This document shows, one piece after another, positions 39,338 to 48,190 of a stretch of 64,000 bases of DNA (positions are counted from its first letter, which is position 1; each line of letters starts with the position of its first letter). This stretch comes from Kocuria sp. (lineage in GTDB: Bacteria; Actinomycetota; Actinomycetes; Actinomycetales; Micrococcaceae): contig NZ_JAUNTS010000009.1 of NCBI RefSeq assembly GCF_030538595.1, positions 69,476-133,475 on the forward strand, read 5' to 3'. A program made the translations under genes and the position numbers. The notes under the pieces are model-generated. The model made no database searches, had not been told where the DNA came from, and was given only the letters and a program-made list of their open reading frames with translations.

Positions 39338-40312
39338 ATGCCCGCCAAAGCTCATGTGCCCCCTCGCGCCCTGCATGGTCGATGCTTCACAGCTGCACAA
39401 GCTGCAGTCCTGGGGGTGACCCCGCGCCAATTGGCTGGCCCCGGGTACCGCCGGATCATGCGTGGCGTGTGGGCCACCCGCGACTTCAAACTCCCGGACC
39501 ATCCGCGGGATCGTTTGGTGGAGATCTTGGGCACTTTGCAGGATGTGGCCCCGCAGACCGTGGCCAGCCACACCACCGCGGCAGCCTTGCTGGGGTTACC
39601 GTTGCCCGGCGGACTGTGGCGTGACCCCGGGCTTCATCTCACGCGGTGGGATGGCCGGTGCGCGCCGAGGATTGAGGGAGTGTCCGGGCATCGAGCCCGC
39701 GTTGCCCCAGAGGATCGTAGAATTCTGGCTGGTGTGCGCCTCACCGCTCCGGTGCTGAGTGCTCTGCAGGTGGCGGAGATGACAAACGCTGCCGGTCAAC
39801 CGTTGATTTCCCACACGGCGTTGGTGGCGCTGCTGGACGGCATGGTGCGCGAGCACAAGGTGGGGCTGCACCGCGGCATGGTCCCCACCTGTTCTTTGGC
39901 TCAGGTTCACACTGATCTTCAACGGTTCGCCCACACGGATGGCATCAGACGAGTCCGCGCCGCCTTGGACCACGTGCAGGTGGGGGCCGATTCGGCGCTG
40001 GAAACCTACGCCCGGTTGGCCTTGGCCGCAGCAGGCTTCACAGACTTCCACCACGACGTCGAAATCAGGGTTCCCGGTCTGCGGCCCGTTCACCCGGACC
40101 TGGCTGATGAACGCCGCAGAATCTCCATCCAGATTGAGGGACCCCACCACGATCAGTCCGGACAACGCATCCGGGACATTGAGCGTTTGCGCGTGACCCA
40201 GGCCGCTGGGTGGATCGAGATTCGTGTCACGGCAGCCGATCTCTTTGTTCAGCCGGGACAGACGGAGCCACGCATTGTTCAACTGGTCCGTGAAGCCATC
40301 CACACCATGTAG
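39338..40312 (+). CDS. DUF559/Vsr-like protein with AbiEi-like N-terminus
   Basis: The 324-aa protein has an N-terminal region like the AbiEi/transcription-regulator type found in many actinobacteria (FTAAQAAVLGVTPRQLAGPGYRR, GVWATRD). Its C-terminal region is like DUF559, a Vsr-type PD-(D/E)XK nuclease fold (ALETYARLALAAAGF, VHPDLADERRRISIQIEGPHH, WIEIRVTAADL). The role is unknown; related proteins are common, single-copy and often called endonuclease-domain proteins. The start is uncertain: TTG 39326 or ATG 39338, neither with a good ribosome binding site. It is bracketed by two identical palindromes. Confidence 0.72.
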   Translation: MPAKAHVPPRALHGRCFTAAQAAVLGVTPRQLAGPGYRRIMRGVWATRDFKLPDHPRDRLVEILGTLQDVAPQTVASHTTAAALLGLPLPGGLWRDPGLHLTRWDGRCAPRIEGVSGHRARVAPEDRRILAGVRLTAPVLSALQVAEMTNAAGQPLISHTALVALLDGMVREHKVGLHRGMVPTCSLAQVHTDLQRFAHTDGIRRVRAALDHVQVGADSALETYARLALAAAGFTDFHHDVEIRVPGLRPVHPDLADERRRISIQIEGPHHDQSGQRIRDIERLRVTQAAGWIEIRVTAADLFVQPGQTEPRIVQLVREAIHTM

Positions 40313-40318
40313 TGAGTA

Positions 40319-40378
40319 AAGCCGTGCGCAGTTTGATACCCCATCAGCCCTGATGGGGTATCAAACTGCGCACGGCTT
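40319..40378. repeat. Long palindrome, family B (copy 4); probable bidirectional terminator
   Basis: It has the same perfect 29-bp arms and centre as 39194-39253. It lies six bases after the DUF559-type gene stop and 31 bases beyond the convergent glutathione peroxidase stop. Confidence 0.93.
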
Positions 40379-40409
40379 GCCCGTTGGGGCCAGCACTCAG
40401 GGCCAGATC

Positions 40410-40892
40410 TCAGCCTTCCAAGAGCTCTTCGATGTCGGCGCGCAGCTCGGAGGGCTCCGTGGCGGGTTCGTAGCGGGCCACCACGGTGCCGGACTGATCC
40501 ACCAGGAACTTGGTGAAGTTCCATTCGATCTCCGCCCCGTTGGGCCCGGGCTTTTCCGCCTTCAGCCATTCCCACAGGGGGTGGGTGTGCAGCCCGTTGA
40601 CATCCACTTTCTTGTAGAGGGGGAACTCCACGCCGAACTGGGAGCGGCAGAAGGCTTGAATCTCCTGTCCTTCGCCGGGTTCCTGTTCACCGAACTGGTT
40701 GCAGGGGAAGCCCAGGACGGTGAAACCACGGTCCTTGTACTCCTCGTACAGCTTCTCCAGGCCGTCGTACTGCGGGGTGTATCCGCATTCGCTGGCGGTG
40801 TTCACAATCAACACCACCTGCCCGCCCAAACGGTCAAAAACATCCTGTGACCCGGAGATGGTGTCCGCGGTGAAGTCGTGCAGCTTGGTCAT
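40410..40892 (-). CDS. Glutathione peroxidase family thiol peroxidase
   Basis: The 160-aa cytoplasmic peroxidase has the catalytic cysteine in VNTASECGYTPQY near residue 36, the glutamine in VLGFPCNQFGEQEPG and the tryptophan in WNFTKFLVD. It is a cysteine, not selenocysteine, enzyme. Since actinobacteria lack glutathione, the reductant is probably thioredoxin or mycothiol-linked (family knowledge). ATG 40892 has GAAAGG five bases upstream. It is transcribed alone toward the palindrome at 40319. Confidence 0.93.
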   Translation of the reverse strand: MTKLHDFTADTISGSQDVFDRLGGQVVLIVNTASECGYTPQYDGLEKLYEEYKDRGFTVLGFPCNQFGEQEPGEGQEIQAFCRSQFGVEFPLYKKVDVNGLHTHPLWEWLKAEKPGPNGAEIEWNFTKFLVDQSGTVVARYEPATEPSELRADIEELLEG

Positions 40893-41000
40893 CAATACCT
40901 TTCAGATGTCACGGCGGCCGTGGCACCGCTTGTCAGTCAACAAACACGTTCAGGGGCAAGTCTGGGGCACACTCAGCACAAACCGTGAGCCAGATCGCAC

Positions 41001-41648
41001 TCAGCCGAAAAGAATGACATCCAGACGCCGGGGTCCGTGCACACCTTCCACACGTTCCAGCTCAATGTCTGAGGTGGCCGAAGGCCCGGAAATCATGGTG
41101 ATCGGATGTTTGTCAGTCACCCGCTCAAAGGCCTCCGGGATCAACTCCACCACGGAATCCAGCGGCACCACACACACGTGGTGATCCGGAACCAGACTCA
41201 GCGCCCGCCGTCCTTCATCCGCGGCACCGTTGAGAAATATGGTTCCGGTTTCCGCGCAGGACACGGTGGACGATGTCAGAACTGCCCCCAGCGCATCGAG
41301 TTCACGTGCGGTCAGGGGGGCGCCGTCGTCGTTGTGGTCGCGGACCATGTGCAGACCCTCCGGAAGCCAGGATTGCGCCAGGCCGTCGGGCACCACGGTC
41401 ACCGATTCGCCCAGCAGTTCAGCGATCCGACCCGGCAAAGAGTCAGCATCCTCCCGGTACACATTGGCTTTGTAGTCCACCAGCCGGTCCTCCAGCATGT
41501 CCACCACCTGGGCGTGATCCAGCGTGGAGTGGCGGCGGTAGAGCCGCGGTACCTCCGGGGCAGGTGGCTGATCGCGCAGCGCGTGGTTGATCCTGGACAG
41601 GATGGTGGCCTTGGCATCAGCAGTTTCAGTGGTTTCGGTCTGGCTCAT
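41001..41648 (-). CDS. lutC: L-lactate utilization protein LutC
   Basis: This is the third subunit of the iron-sulfur L-lactate dehydrogenase complex LutABC, 215 aa. The LUD domain shows VTVVPDGLAQSWLP, STVSCAETGTIFLNG, HHVCVVPLDSVVELIPE and ISGPSATSDIELERVEGVHG, all typical of LutC/YkgG. ATG 41648 overlaps the lutB stop by four bases. It is the last gene of lutABC, transcribed leftward from the LldR-controlled divergent region. Confidence 0.93.
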   Translation of the reverse strand: MSQTETTETADAKATILSRINHALRDQPPAPEVPRLYRRHSTLDHAQVVDMLEDRLVDYKANVYREDADSLPGRIAELLGESVTVVPDGLAQSWLPEGLHMVRDHNDDGAPLTARELDALGAVLTSSTVSCAETGTIFLNGAADEGRRALSLVPDHHVCVVPLDSVVELIPEAFERVTDKHPITMISGPSATSDIELERVEGVHGPRRLDVILFG

Positions 41649-43468
41649 GCCTGCTGCCCTCCGTGGTGCTCGCCGGTGCTGGTGGTGGGGCTGTCCTTGG
41701 TGGTGGCGCCTTCGGCGGAGGATCGCTCGGCCCGCAGCTTGGCCACCGCCTGAGCCTCCGCACCCCAGGCGGCGTGCTCGTGGATCGCCGCCGCCAACGA
41801 CGACGCCGCCACCTCACCTCCCGCACTCGGCGCCAACTGGGCCCCACCCAAGTCCTGGGCCACGCGTTGTTCGGAGTCCTCACCGTGCTTGCGCCACCAG
41901 TTGCGGAAGGACTGGTTGGGGGGCACGGGGATGTCGCGTTCCTGGGTCCAGCCGCCCACCGTGCCGGGCAGCCACTTGGCGCCACCAAAGGGTTTGAGTG
42001 CCCCGCGGCCCAGGGGTAGTGCCCGTTCGGCCAGGCCCATGCGCGTCCCGGAGGACATCACGGTCCCGGCGGCTTTCATGAGCAGATCCATCTCTGAGGG
42101 GACACGCTTCTTCGGGGCTGTCGCTGGATGTTCAGACGGTTCGGGGGGCGTACCGGCAGCTTGGGCTTCGGCTTCCCGGGCCTCAATCACGGTGGCCCGC
42201 TGCTGGGTGGCAGCGGCATCACGCTGACCGTGCTTGGTGCGAACGTCCTCATCCCGCAGGTGCACCAGGATGGAGGGAATGTCGATCTTGACCGGGCACA
42301 CCTCATAACAGCGTCCGCACAGGGAGGAGGCGTAGGGCAGGGAGTTGTTCTGCTCCGCGGCCACACCGGTCAACTGGGGGGAGAGGATTGCGCCAATGGG
42401 CCCCGGATACGTGGACCCGTAGGCATGTCCGCCGGCATGTTCGTACACCGGGCACACGTTGAGGCAGGCCGAACACCGGATGCAGTGCAGCGCGGAGCGG
42501 CCCACGGGATCACCCAGGACGGCGGAACGTCCGTTGTCCAGCAGCACCAGGTGGAATTCTTCCGGTCCATCCCCTTCTGCAACCCCTGTCCACATGGAGG
42601 TGTACGGGTTCATGCGCTCGCCGGTGGAGGATCGGGGCAGCAGCTGGGTGAAGACCTCCAGATCGGCAAATCGCGGCAGCAGCTTTTCAATGCCCATCAC
42701 GGTGATCAGAGTTTTGGGCAGGGTCAGGCACATCCGGCCGTTGCCTTCAGATTCCACCACGGTCAAAGTGCCAGTTTCAGCAATGCCAAAGTTGGCACCG
42801 GACACCGCCACCGTGGTTTCCAGGAACTTTTCCCGCAGGTAGGTGCGGGCGGCTTCAGCCAGCACGGCGGGCTCGTTGGTGAGTTCCTTGCCGGTGCCCG
42901 GCATACGGCGGGAGAAGATCTCCCGGATTTCATCCCGGTTCTTGTGGATGGCGGGAACCAGGATGTGGGAGGGCTTGTCATCACCGAGCTGAACAATCAG
43001 CTCGGCCAGGTCCGTTTCATGCGCCGTGATGCCTTGCGCTTCCAGGTGTTCGTTGAGCCCGATCTCCTGGGTGGCCATGGACTTGACCTTGATGATTTCC
43101 TGGGCGCCTTTGGCCTGTACCAACTCAGTCACAATGCGGTTGGCCTCTGCGGCGTCGCGTGCCCAGTGGACCACACCACCCCGGGCGCGCACATTGGTTT
43201 CAAACTGTTCCAAGAGCTCCGGCAGGTGTGCCGCCACCTCTTGTTTGATGGCGGAACCGGCATCACGCAAGTCCTGCCAGTCCGGCAGTTCGCCCACCAC
43301 ACGCGCTCGTTTGCCGCGGATGGTGTGGGTGGCGTGGCCAATGTTGGCCCGCATCTGTGCGTTTTTCAGTTCCTCGCGGGCATGTTCGGGAAACGGGGTT
43401 TCCTCGTAGAGGTTCCCGGAGCCGTAGGCCACGCGGGTGCCGGGCATTCCCAGATCAACGGTGGTCAT
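41645..43468 (-). CDS. lutB: L-lactate utilization iron-sulfur protein LutB
   Basis: This is the large LutB subunit, 607 aa, longer than B. subtilis LutB (about 480). The N-terminal LUD domain is followed by ferredoxin-like cysteine clusters CIRCSACLNVCPVYE and CGRCYEVCPVKIDIP, which bind two 4Fe-4S centres. The C-terminal extension of about 120 residues is Ala/Glu-rich (AREAEAQAAGTPPEP), with a second part ending in HHGGQQA. ATG 43468 overlaps the lutA stop by four bases; the longer upstream frame is antisense-free shadow within lutA. It functions in oxidation of L-lactate to pyruvate with LutA and LutC. Confidence 0.94.
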   Translation of the reverse strand: MTTVDLGMPGTRVAYGSGNLYEETPFPEHAREELKNAQMRANIGHATHTIRGKRARVVGELPDWQDLRDAGSAIKQEVAAHLPELLEQFETNVRARGGVVHWARDAAEANRIVTELVQAKGAQEIIKVKSMATQEIGLNEHLEAQGITAHETDLAELIVQLGDDKPSHILVPAIHKNRDEIREIFSRRMPGTGKELTNEPAVLAEAARTYLREKFLETTVAVSGANFGIAETGTLTVVESEGNGRMCLTLPKTLITVMGIEKLLPRFADLEVFTQLLPRSSTGERMNPYTSMWTGVAEGDGPEEFHLVLLDNGRSAVLGDPVGRSALHCIRCSACLNVCPVYEHAGGHAYGSTYPGPIGAILSPQLTGVAAEQNNSLPYASSLCGRCYEVCPVKIDIPSILVHLRDEDVRTKHGQRDAAATQQRATVIEAREAEAQAAGTPPEPSEHPATAPKKRVPSEMDLLMKAAGTVMSSGTRMGLAERALPLGRGALKPFGGAKWLPGTVGGWTQERDIPVPPNQSFRNWWRKHGEDSEQRVAQDLGGAQLAPSAGGEVAASSLAAAIHEHAAWGAEAQAVAKLRAERSSAEGATTKDSPTTSTGEHHGGQQA

Positions 43469-44319
43469 CGGTTCTCTCCTGTAGCTGCTGCGGCGCTCAC
43501 GGCTGACGGGGTGACGGTGGCGTGAACCCGCGGGATGGACAGTTCGGCAATCTCGGAAAGTTCCAGGGGGTTGGCCCGGGTGGAGGCCAGGATTTCGGCC
43601 AGGTGGATGGTTTTCACATCCGATCCACGACGCCGCGCGGCCCCACTCATGTGTAACTGGCAGGAGGAGTCGCCACCGGCGCACAAGTTCGTGCCGGTGG
43701 ACTCGATGTTCTTGATTTTGGCCTCCACCATGGCCCCGGAAACATCCGGGTTCTTGAAGGAGAAGGTGCCGCCAAAGCCGCAGCACTCTTGGGCGTCCGG
43801 CAGTTCCACCAGTTCCAGTCCCCCCACACTGCTCAGCAACTTGGTGGGGCGATCCCCCAAGCCCAGAAGGCGCAAGCCGTGGCAGGACGGGTGGTAGGTG
43901 ATGCGGTGCGGAAAGTAGGACCCCAGTTGCTCGGCGGCATCGGTCACGCCGAGCACGTCCACCAGGAGTTCAGACAATTCGTAGGTGCCTCCGGCCACTT
44001 GCTCCGCGGCGCGAGCCAGGTCCTCGTCCCCATTGGCCCGGGCAATCATGGGTTGCTGGTGGCCCAGGGAGGCAACACAGGACCCGGACGGCGCCACGGC
44101 GACGTCGTAGTCAGCGGCGGTGAAGGCCTCCACGTGGTTACGCACCACGGGCAGCGCCTCCTCCATGTAACCGCTGTTGACGTGCATCTGCGAGCAGCAC
44201 CCTTGGCCCGGGGGGAAAACCACCTGGTGTCCCAGGCGCTCCAGTACGCGCACGGTGGCTAAAGCAACCTTGGGGTACATCGCGTCCACAATGCACGTTG
44301 CGAACAAGGCGATTCTCAT
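43465..44319 (-). CDS. lutA: L-lactate utilization protein LutA
   Basis: This is the heterodisulfide-reductase-like CCG-domain subunit of the lactate dehydrogenase complex, 284 aa. It has two cysteine-rich CCG repeats (PPGQGCCSQMHVNSG and DAQECCGFGGTFSFKNP) and their partner cysteines in GSCVA and GDSSCQLH. ATG 44319 has GGAGG upstream. The C-terminus is about 40 residues longer than usual and Ala/Val/Thr-rich. It is the first gene of lutABC, divergent from lldP with the LldR box between. Confidence 0.94.
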   Translation of the reverse strand: MRIALFATCIVDAMYPKVALATVRVLERLGHQVVFPPGQGCCSQMHVNSGYMEEALPVVRNHVEAFTAADYDVAVAPSGSCVASLGHQQPMIARANGDEDLARAAEQVAGGTYELSELLVDVLGVTDAAEQLGSYFPHRITYHPSCHGLRLLGLGDRPTKLLSSVGGLELVELPDAQECCGFGGTFSFKNPDVSGAMVEAKIKNIESTGTNLCAGGDSSCQLHMSGAARRRGSDVKTIHLAEILASTRANPLELSEIAELSIPRVHATVTPSAVSAAAATGENR

Positions 44320-44374
44320 GGGTCCTCCGCGATTTTTGTGACTCAGGTCATGTACAGTTTCCCACGACCTCATG

Positions 44375-44385
44375 TGGTCCGACCA
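44375..44385. promoter_or_regulatory. LldR-type operator between lutABC and lldP-lldR
   Basis: TGGTCCGACCA is an exact match to TNGTNNNACNA, the consensus described for LldR in Corynebacterium, and is palindromic around the centre. It lies 56 bases upstream of the lutA ATG and 85 bases upstream of the lldP GTG, the only divergent region of the cluster. The GntR-family gene after lldP encodes the probable ligand. Confidence 0.75.
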
Positions 44386-44469
44386 TACTCGTTCGTGACC
44401 CACATCGCATTTCGGACTGTCCTCAGGTGTCCCCCTCAAGCCGGTCCGCTTCACTTCCAGGAGTCGTTC

Positions 44470-46143
44470 GTGAACACCTACACCGCTCAGGTTGACGCGG
44501 TTGCCGGCAGCCTGGGGCTCTCGGCACTGGTCGGCATTGTGCCCCTGGTGGCCTTCTTCATCGCGTTGGTCGGACTCAAGCGCAGCGCTTGGATTTCCGG
44601 TCTGATCGCGCTGGCCACCGCCATTTTTGTGGCCATCTTGGCATTCGGGATGCCCACAGATCTCGCCTTGCTCTCCGCCACCCAAGGTGCCGTGTTCGGC
44701 CTGTTCCCCATCGTGTGGATCGTGGTCATGGCGCTGTGGTTCTACCAGATCACCGTGGCTGCTGGCCGATTCGAGGACATGCGTTCCATCTTCGACACCA
44801 TCGGTGGTGGAGATGTGCGTATCCAGGCCATCCTGATCGCCTTCTGTTTTGGCGGTCTGCTGGAAGCGCTGGCGGGCTTTGGCGCCCCGGTTGCCATTAC
44901 CGCCACCATGATTCTGGCCATCGGCCTCAAGCCGCTGAAGACCGCCGTGGTGGTGCTGATTGCCAACACCGCGCCCGTGGCATTCGGTGCAGTGGCCACC
45001 CCCATCACGACGGCGGGCAAGCTCACCGGGCTGGACCCCGCTCACATCGGTGCAGTCGTGGGACACCAAGCCCCGCTCTTTGCGTTCGTGGTGCCGTTCC
45101 TGCTGTTGATCCTGATTGACGGATTCAAGGGGTTGAAGCAAGCCTGGCCGGCCGCCCTGGTGATTGGCTTCTGCTTTGCCGTGGCCCAGTGGTGGTGCGC
45201 CACGTACTTTGCCTACGAGCTGACGGACGTGGTGGCCGCAATTGCCGGTGTGGCCGGTGCTGTGATTCTGCTGCGCTTCTGGAAGCCGCGCGGTGCCGCG
45301 GAAGCCAAGCAGCGTTTGGGTATTGAAGAGGTGGACAACGTCTCCGACCTCACCGCGGGCCGAGTCTGGATGGCCATGCTGCCATATGTGCTGGTGGTGG
45401 CCGTGTTCGGCATTGCCAAGCTGTGGACCGTGGGTGTCAATGTTCCGCAATGGCTGGCCAGCACGGACATCAAGATCCCCTGGCCGGGTCTGGACGGTCG
45501 CCTGCTCAGCGCCTCAACCGGTGAGCCCATCACGGGCACGGTTTACAACTTCACGTGGCTGTCCTCCCCGGGCACACTGCTGCTCATCACGGGCCTGCTG
45601 GTCACGGTCATCTACACCGTGTTCAACGGCAACGGCCGATTCCCCATGACCATCGCCAAGGGCCTCCAGGAGATCTGGGCCTGCATGTACAAGATGCGCT
45701 ACTCCGCGCTGACCATCATGCTGGTGCTGGCTCTGGCCTACGTGATGAACTTCTCCGGTCAGACCTTGGCCATCGGTAGTTTTGTGGCCGGCCTGGGTGC
45801 TGCCTTCGCCTTCTTCTCCCCGGTCCTGGGCTGGGTGGGAACAGCCGTGACAGGTTCGGACACCTCCGCCAACGCGCTGTTCTCCAACCTGCAGCAGACT
45901 GCCGCGGAAGCGGCAGGGCTGGACCCCAATCTGATGGTGGCGGCTAACACCACGGGCGGTGTTGTTGGCAAGATGATCTCTCCGCAATCTCTGGCCATTG
46001 CCGCTACCGCTGTGAGCATGCCCGGCCAGGAGTCGACCATCTTCAAGAAGGTGCTGCCTTGGTCCATCGGCATGCTGATCGTGCTGTGCGCACTGGTCTT
46101 CCTGCAGTCCAACGTTCTGGCTTGGATGTTGCCCCCGCAGTGA
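44470..46143 (+). CDS. lldP: L-lactate permease
   Basis: This is a lactate:proton symporter of the LctP family, 557 aa (E. coli LldP 551), with some 12-14 membrane segments. Family stretches are GGLLEALAGFGAPVAITATM, NTAPVAFGAVATPI and GSDTSANALFSNLQ, and NTTGGVVGKMISPQSLAIA near the end. The open frame reaches back to 44338, but GTG 44470 has CAGGAG seven bases upstream and leaves a conventional N-terminus (NTYTAQVDAVAGSL). The stop overlaps the start of the regulator gene. Confidence 0.95.
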   Translation: MNTYTAQVDAVAGSLGLSALVGIVPLVAFFIALVGLKRSAWISGLIALATAIFVAILAFGMPTDLALLSATQGAVFGLFPIVWIVVMALWFYQITVAAGRFEDMRSIFDTIGGGDVRIQAILIAFCFGGLLEALAGFGAPVAITATMILAIGLKPLKTAVVVLIANTAPVAFGAVATPITTAGKLTGLDPAHIGAVVGHQAPLFAFVVPFLLLILIDGFKGLKQAWPAALVIGFCFAVAQWWCATYFAYELTDVVAAIAGVAGAVILLRFWKPRGAAEAKQRLGIEEVDNVSDLTAGRVWMAMLPYVLVVAVFGIAKLWTVGVNVPQWLASTDIKIPWPGLDGRLLSASTGEPITGTVYNFTWLSSPGTLLLITGLLVTVIYTVFNGNGRFPMTIAKGLQEIWACMYKMRYSALTIMLVLALAYVMNFSGQTLAIGSFVAGLGAAFAFFSPVLGWVGTAVTGSDTSANALFSNLQQTAAEAAGLDPNLMVAANTTGGVVGKMISPQSLAIAATAVSMPGQESTIFKKVLPWSIGMLIVLCALVFLQSNVLAWMLPPQ

Positions 46144-46928
46144 GTCACGTGAACCCGGTGTCCCCACCTGCGCTCGGTGAAGCGGGGGTGGGGGCCGGGC
46201 ACGGTCGCAGTAAAGAACATGCCCCCACGTACACGGAGATCTTGGCCTGGGTGGAAACTCAGCTGAGCTCCGGTGCCTTGGTGGTGGGGCAGAAACTTCC
46301 GGGGGAGCGCGCCCTGGCGGAACAGTTCGCCATGTCCCGGGCCTCCGTCAGGGAGGCCATCCGCGTGCTGGTTGCCATGGGGCTGGTTCGCTCGGGGACG
46401 GGCTCCGGGCCGAAGGCCGGCGCCGTCGTTGTCTCTGAGCCCTCCGCGGCCCTGTCTTGGGCGTTGCGGATGCACGTGGCCACCAAGGCATTGCCCATGG
46501 CGGATGTGGTGGCCATGCGAGTGTTGCTGGAAACCCAGTCCGCCTTGGCGGCAGTTCCGGTGGAGGGGGACTCGCACCGTGCGCAGGTTCTGCAACGGGC
46601 ACGCGAGTATCTGCAGGAGATGGACAGCCCCACCATTGACAATGCCCGCTTCCATGATCTGGATGCGCGATTCCATGTGGACCTGACCTCTCTGGGGGGC
46701 AACGTGGTGCTGACCACCGTGATGCAGTCCCTCCGGGATGCCGTGATCGGTTACGTGGAGCAGTCCGTGGCTGATGTCCCGGACTGGTCTGCGTTGCGCG
46801 AGCGGCTGCAACGGGAGCACTGGGCCATTCTGGGCGCTTTTGAATCAGGAGATCCGGTGGCTGCGGCCAGATTGCTGCGGGAGCACATAGAGGGTTTCCA
46901 CTCCACGGTCACCAAAGCCCGCGGTTAG
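46140..46928 (+). CDS. lldR: GntR/FadR-family lactate-responsive regulator
   Basis: This is a 262-aa GntR regulator with an FCD effector domain. The winged helix contains LPGERALAEQFAMSRASVREAI near residues 47-68, and the effector helices carry the FCD metal-binding pattern DARFHVDLTSLGG. The GTG at 46140 overlaps the lldP TGA (GTGA); GTG 46149 is an alternative. Co-transcription with the lactate permease and the LldR-type operator upstream indicate control by L-lactate, with repression relieved by the substrate (family knowledge). Confidence 0.88.
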   Translation: MSHVNPVSPPALGEAGVGAGHGRSKEHAPTYTEILAWVETQLSSGALVVGQKLPGERALAEQFAMSRASVREAIRVLVAMGLVRSGTGSGPKAGAVVVSEPSAALSWALRMHVATKALPMADVVAMRVLLETQSALAAVPVEGDSHRAQVLQRAREYLQEMDSPTIDNARFHDLDARFHVDLTSLGGNVVLTTVMQSLRDAVIGYVEQSVADVPDWSALRERLQREHWAILGAFESGDPVAAARLLREHIEGFHSTVTKARG

Positions 46929-47309
46929 CGGACTCCGCTCTTGGTTTGCGCAGTAAAAGGGTCGGAGGCGTCGGGCATGCCCGTTCTGCCGTTGAGTCCA
47001 TGCCCGGAACTGTGTGTATCTGCCCTGGCGTGATCGTGTAACAGGCTCGCCGTGATGAAGTCGTGATGTAAGCGATCCCACACATGTGGGTACAAGAACT
47101 CGCACCAAAAGGCTCTGACATGGGTAAATGTAGCCATTTGGCATCCCGGACAGGCTGGTGCGGGGGTAAATCAGGTCCCTGGAACGCACTTCAACGTTAT
47201 TTGTTCGTGACAATCCGTGATCTGTTCGTTATGGTTTTCGTCGTGCCACTCGAACGGGCGGCACCGCCGGGGCAGATGCCGCATCCTGTCGCTCCCCGGT
47301 GTTGATCCC
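46929..47309. other. Intergenic region before the NlpC/P60 promoter and riboswitch
   Basis: The stretch holds a 14-bp palindrome CCCACACATGTGGG at 47077-47090, which could be the core of a regulator site, and the promoter at 47207-47235. No gene was recognised. The leader continues into the riboswitch. Confidence 0.5.
47207..47235 (+). promoter_or_regulatory. Predicted promoter of the NlpC/P60 gene
   Basis: GTGACA (47207-47212) and TATGGT (47230-47235) are separated by 17 bases. A transcript starting near 47242 would carry a leader of about 230 bases containing the riboswitch. Confidence 0.4.
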
Positions 47310-47458
47310 GAACACGGACATGGCAGGAGCGAGGGACCCACTTCCCGTCCCGATTCTGAATCACAGAACGGGACTTGGGGTGAAGCCGAGGCTGTCCACC
47401 CGCTGAGCCTCGGCCGGTTTACTCCGAACCGAACCCGACAGCTCACCCCGCAGGCAAT
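47310..47458 (+). ncRNA. c-di-AMP riboswitch (ydaO/yuaA type)
   Basis: The leader has conserved ydaO/yuaA blocks in the right order: GAGGGACCCACTT (47331-47343), GGGGTGAAGCCG (about 47377-47388), CTCCGAACC, then CCCGACAGCTCACCCCGCAG (47434-47453) directly followed by GCA. A long variable stem (CCCGTCCCG with CGGGAC) and a GCCGAGGC/GCCTCGGC stem lie between them. It ends just before GGAGG of the cell-wall hydrolase gene. In actinobacteria this class controls cell-wall hydrolases in response to c-di-AMP. The exact 5' boundary is approximate. Confidence 0.9.
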
Positions 47459-47472
47459 CTGGAGGAAAACCA

Positions 47473-48147
47473 ATGCAGAACGTCAAGACTGTTGCTCGCC
47501 GCGCCGGCCTGGGTATCGCTGTAGCCGGTATCGCCACCGCAGCCACCATCGCCCCGGCTTCCGCTTACGCTGAGGTTCCCGGCGCCACCACCAACGGCAC
47601 CGTCCCCTCGAACACCACGAGCTTCGACTACTCCGCCGCTGAGGCTTCCGGCTGGAACTACTCCTGGAGCACGGACGCCAACGGCAACACCACCTACACC
47701 TACGGAAACGGCGCCACTTCCGCCGCTCCGGCAGCTTCCACCTCTTACCAGGCTCCCGCTGCTGAAGCCCCGGCTGCTCAGGCTTCCGGCGTTTCCACCC
47801 AGTCTGTGGCCAACACCGGCGGCATCGCCGGCACCGCCCAGTCCTTCGTGGGTGCCCCCTACGTCTGGGGTGGCACCACCCCGGGTGGCTGGGACTGCTC
47901 CGGCTTCACCCAGTACGTCTACGCCCAGCACGGCATCCAGCTGCCCCGTATCGCTTCCGCCCAGGGCCAAGCCGGCACCCCCACCTCCAACCCGCAGCCC
48001 GGCGATCTGGTCATCCAGAACGGCGGCAGCCACGTTGGTATCTACCTGGGCAACGGCCAGATGATCTCCGCTCTGAACCCGGGCCAGGGCACCCAGGTGC
48101 ACCCGGTCTCCGCCATGAGCGTTGACTACTACGCCACTTTCGCCTGA
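47473..48147 (+). CDS. Secreted NlpC/P60 cell-wall peptidase
   Basis: This is a predicted peptidoglycan endopeptidase, 224 aa. A Sec signal peptide (residues 1 to about 32, ending near PASAYA) is followed by a low-complexity Ala/Thr/Ser/Tyr-rich linker to about residue 115. The NlpC/P60 domain has the catalytic cysteine in GGWDCSGFTQYVYA, the histidine in GGSHVGIYLG, and the PGDLVI strand. No LysM or SH3 domain is present. ATG 47473 has GGAGG eight bases upstream. Expression is probably controlled by the c-di-AMP riboswitch in its leader, and a strong terminator follows. Confidence 0.93.
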   Translation: MQNVKTVARRAGLGIAVAGIATAATIAPASAYAEVPGATTNGTVPSNTTSFDYSAAEASGWNYSWSTDANGNTTYTYGNGATSAAPAASTSYQAPAAEAPAAQASGVSTQSVANTGGIAGTAQSFVGAPYVWGGTTPGGWDCSGFTQYVYAQHGIQLPRIASAQGQAGTPTSNPQPGDLVIQNGGSHVGIYLGNGQMISALNPGQGTQVHPVSAMSVDYYATFA

Positions 48148-48190
48148 GTTCGGTGAAAACGGGTTGGCCACTGAAGTGGCCGCCCACCCC

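Noticed and set aside
43469..45450. Long minus-strand open frame over lutA and lldP
   Set aside because: It continues the lutA frame upstream of its start, opposite lldP, with His/Gly/Gln-rich shadow composition; lutA starts at 44319 with GGAGG.
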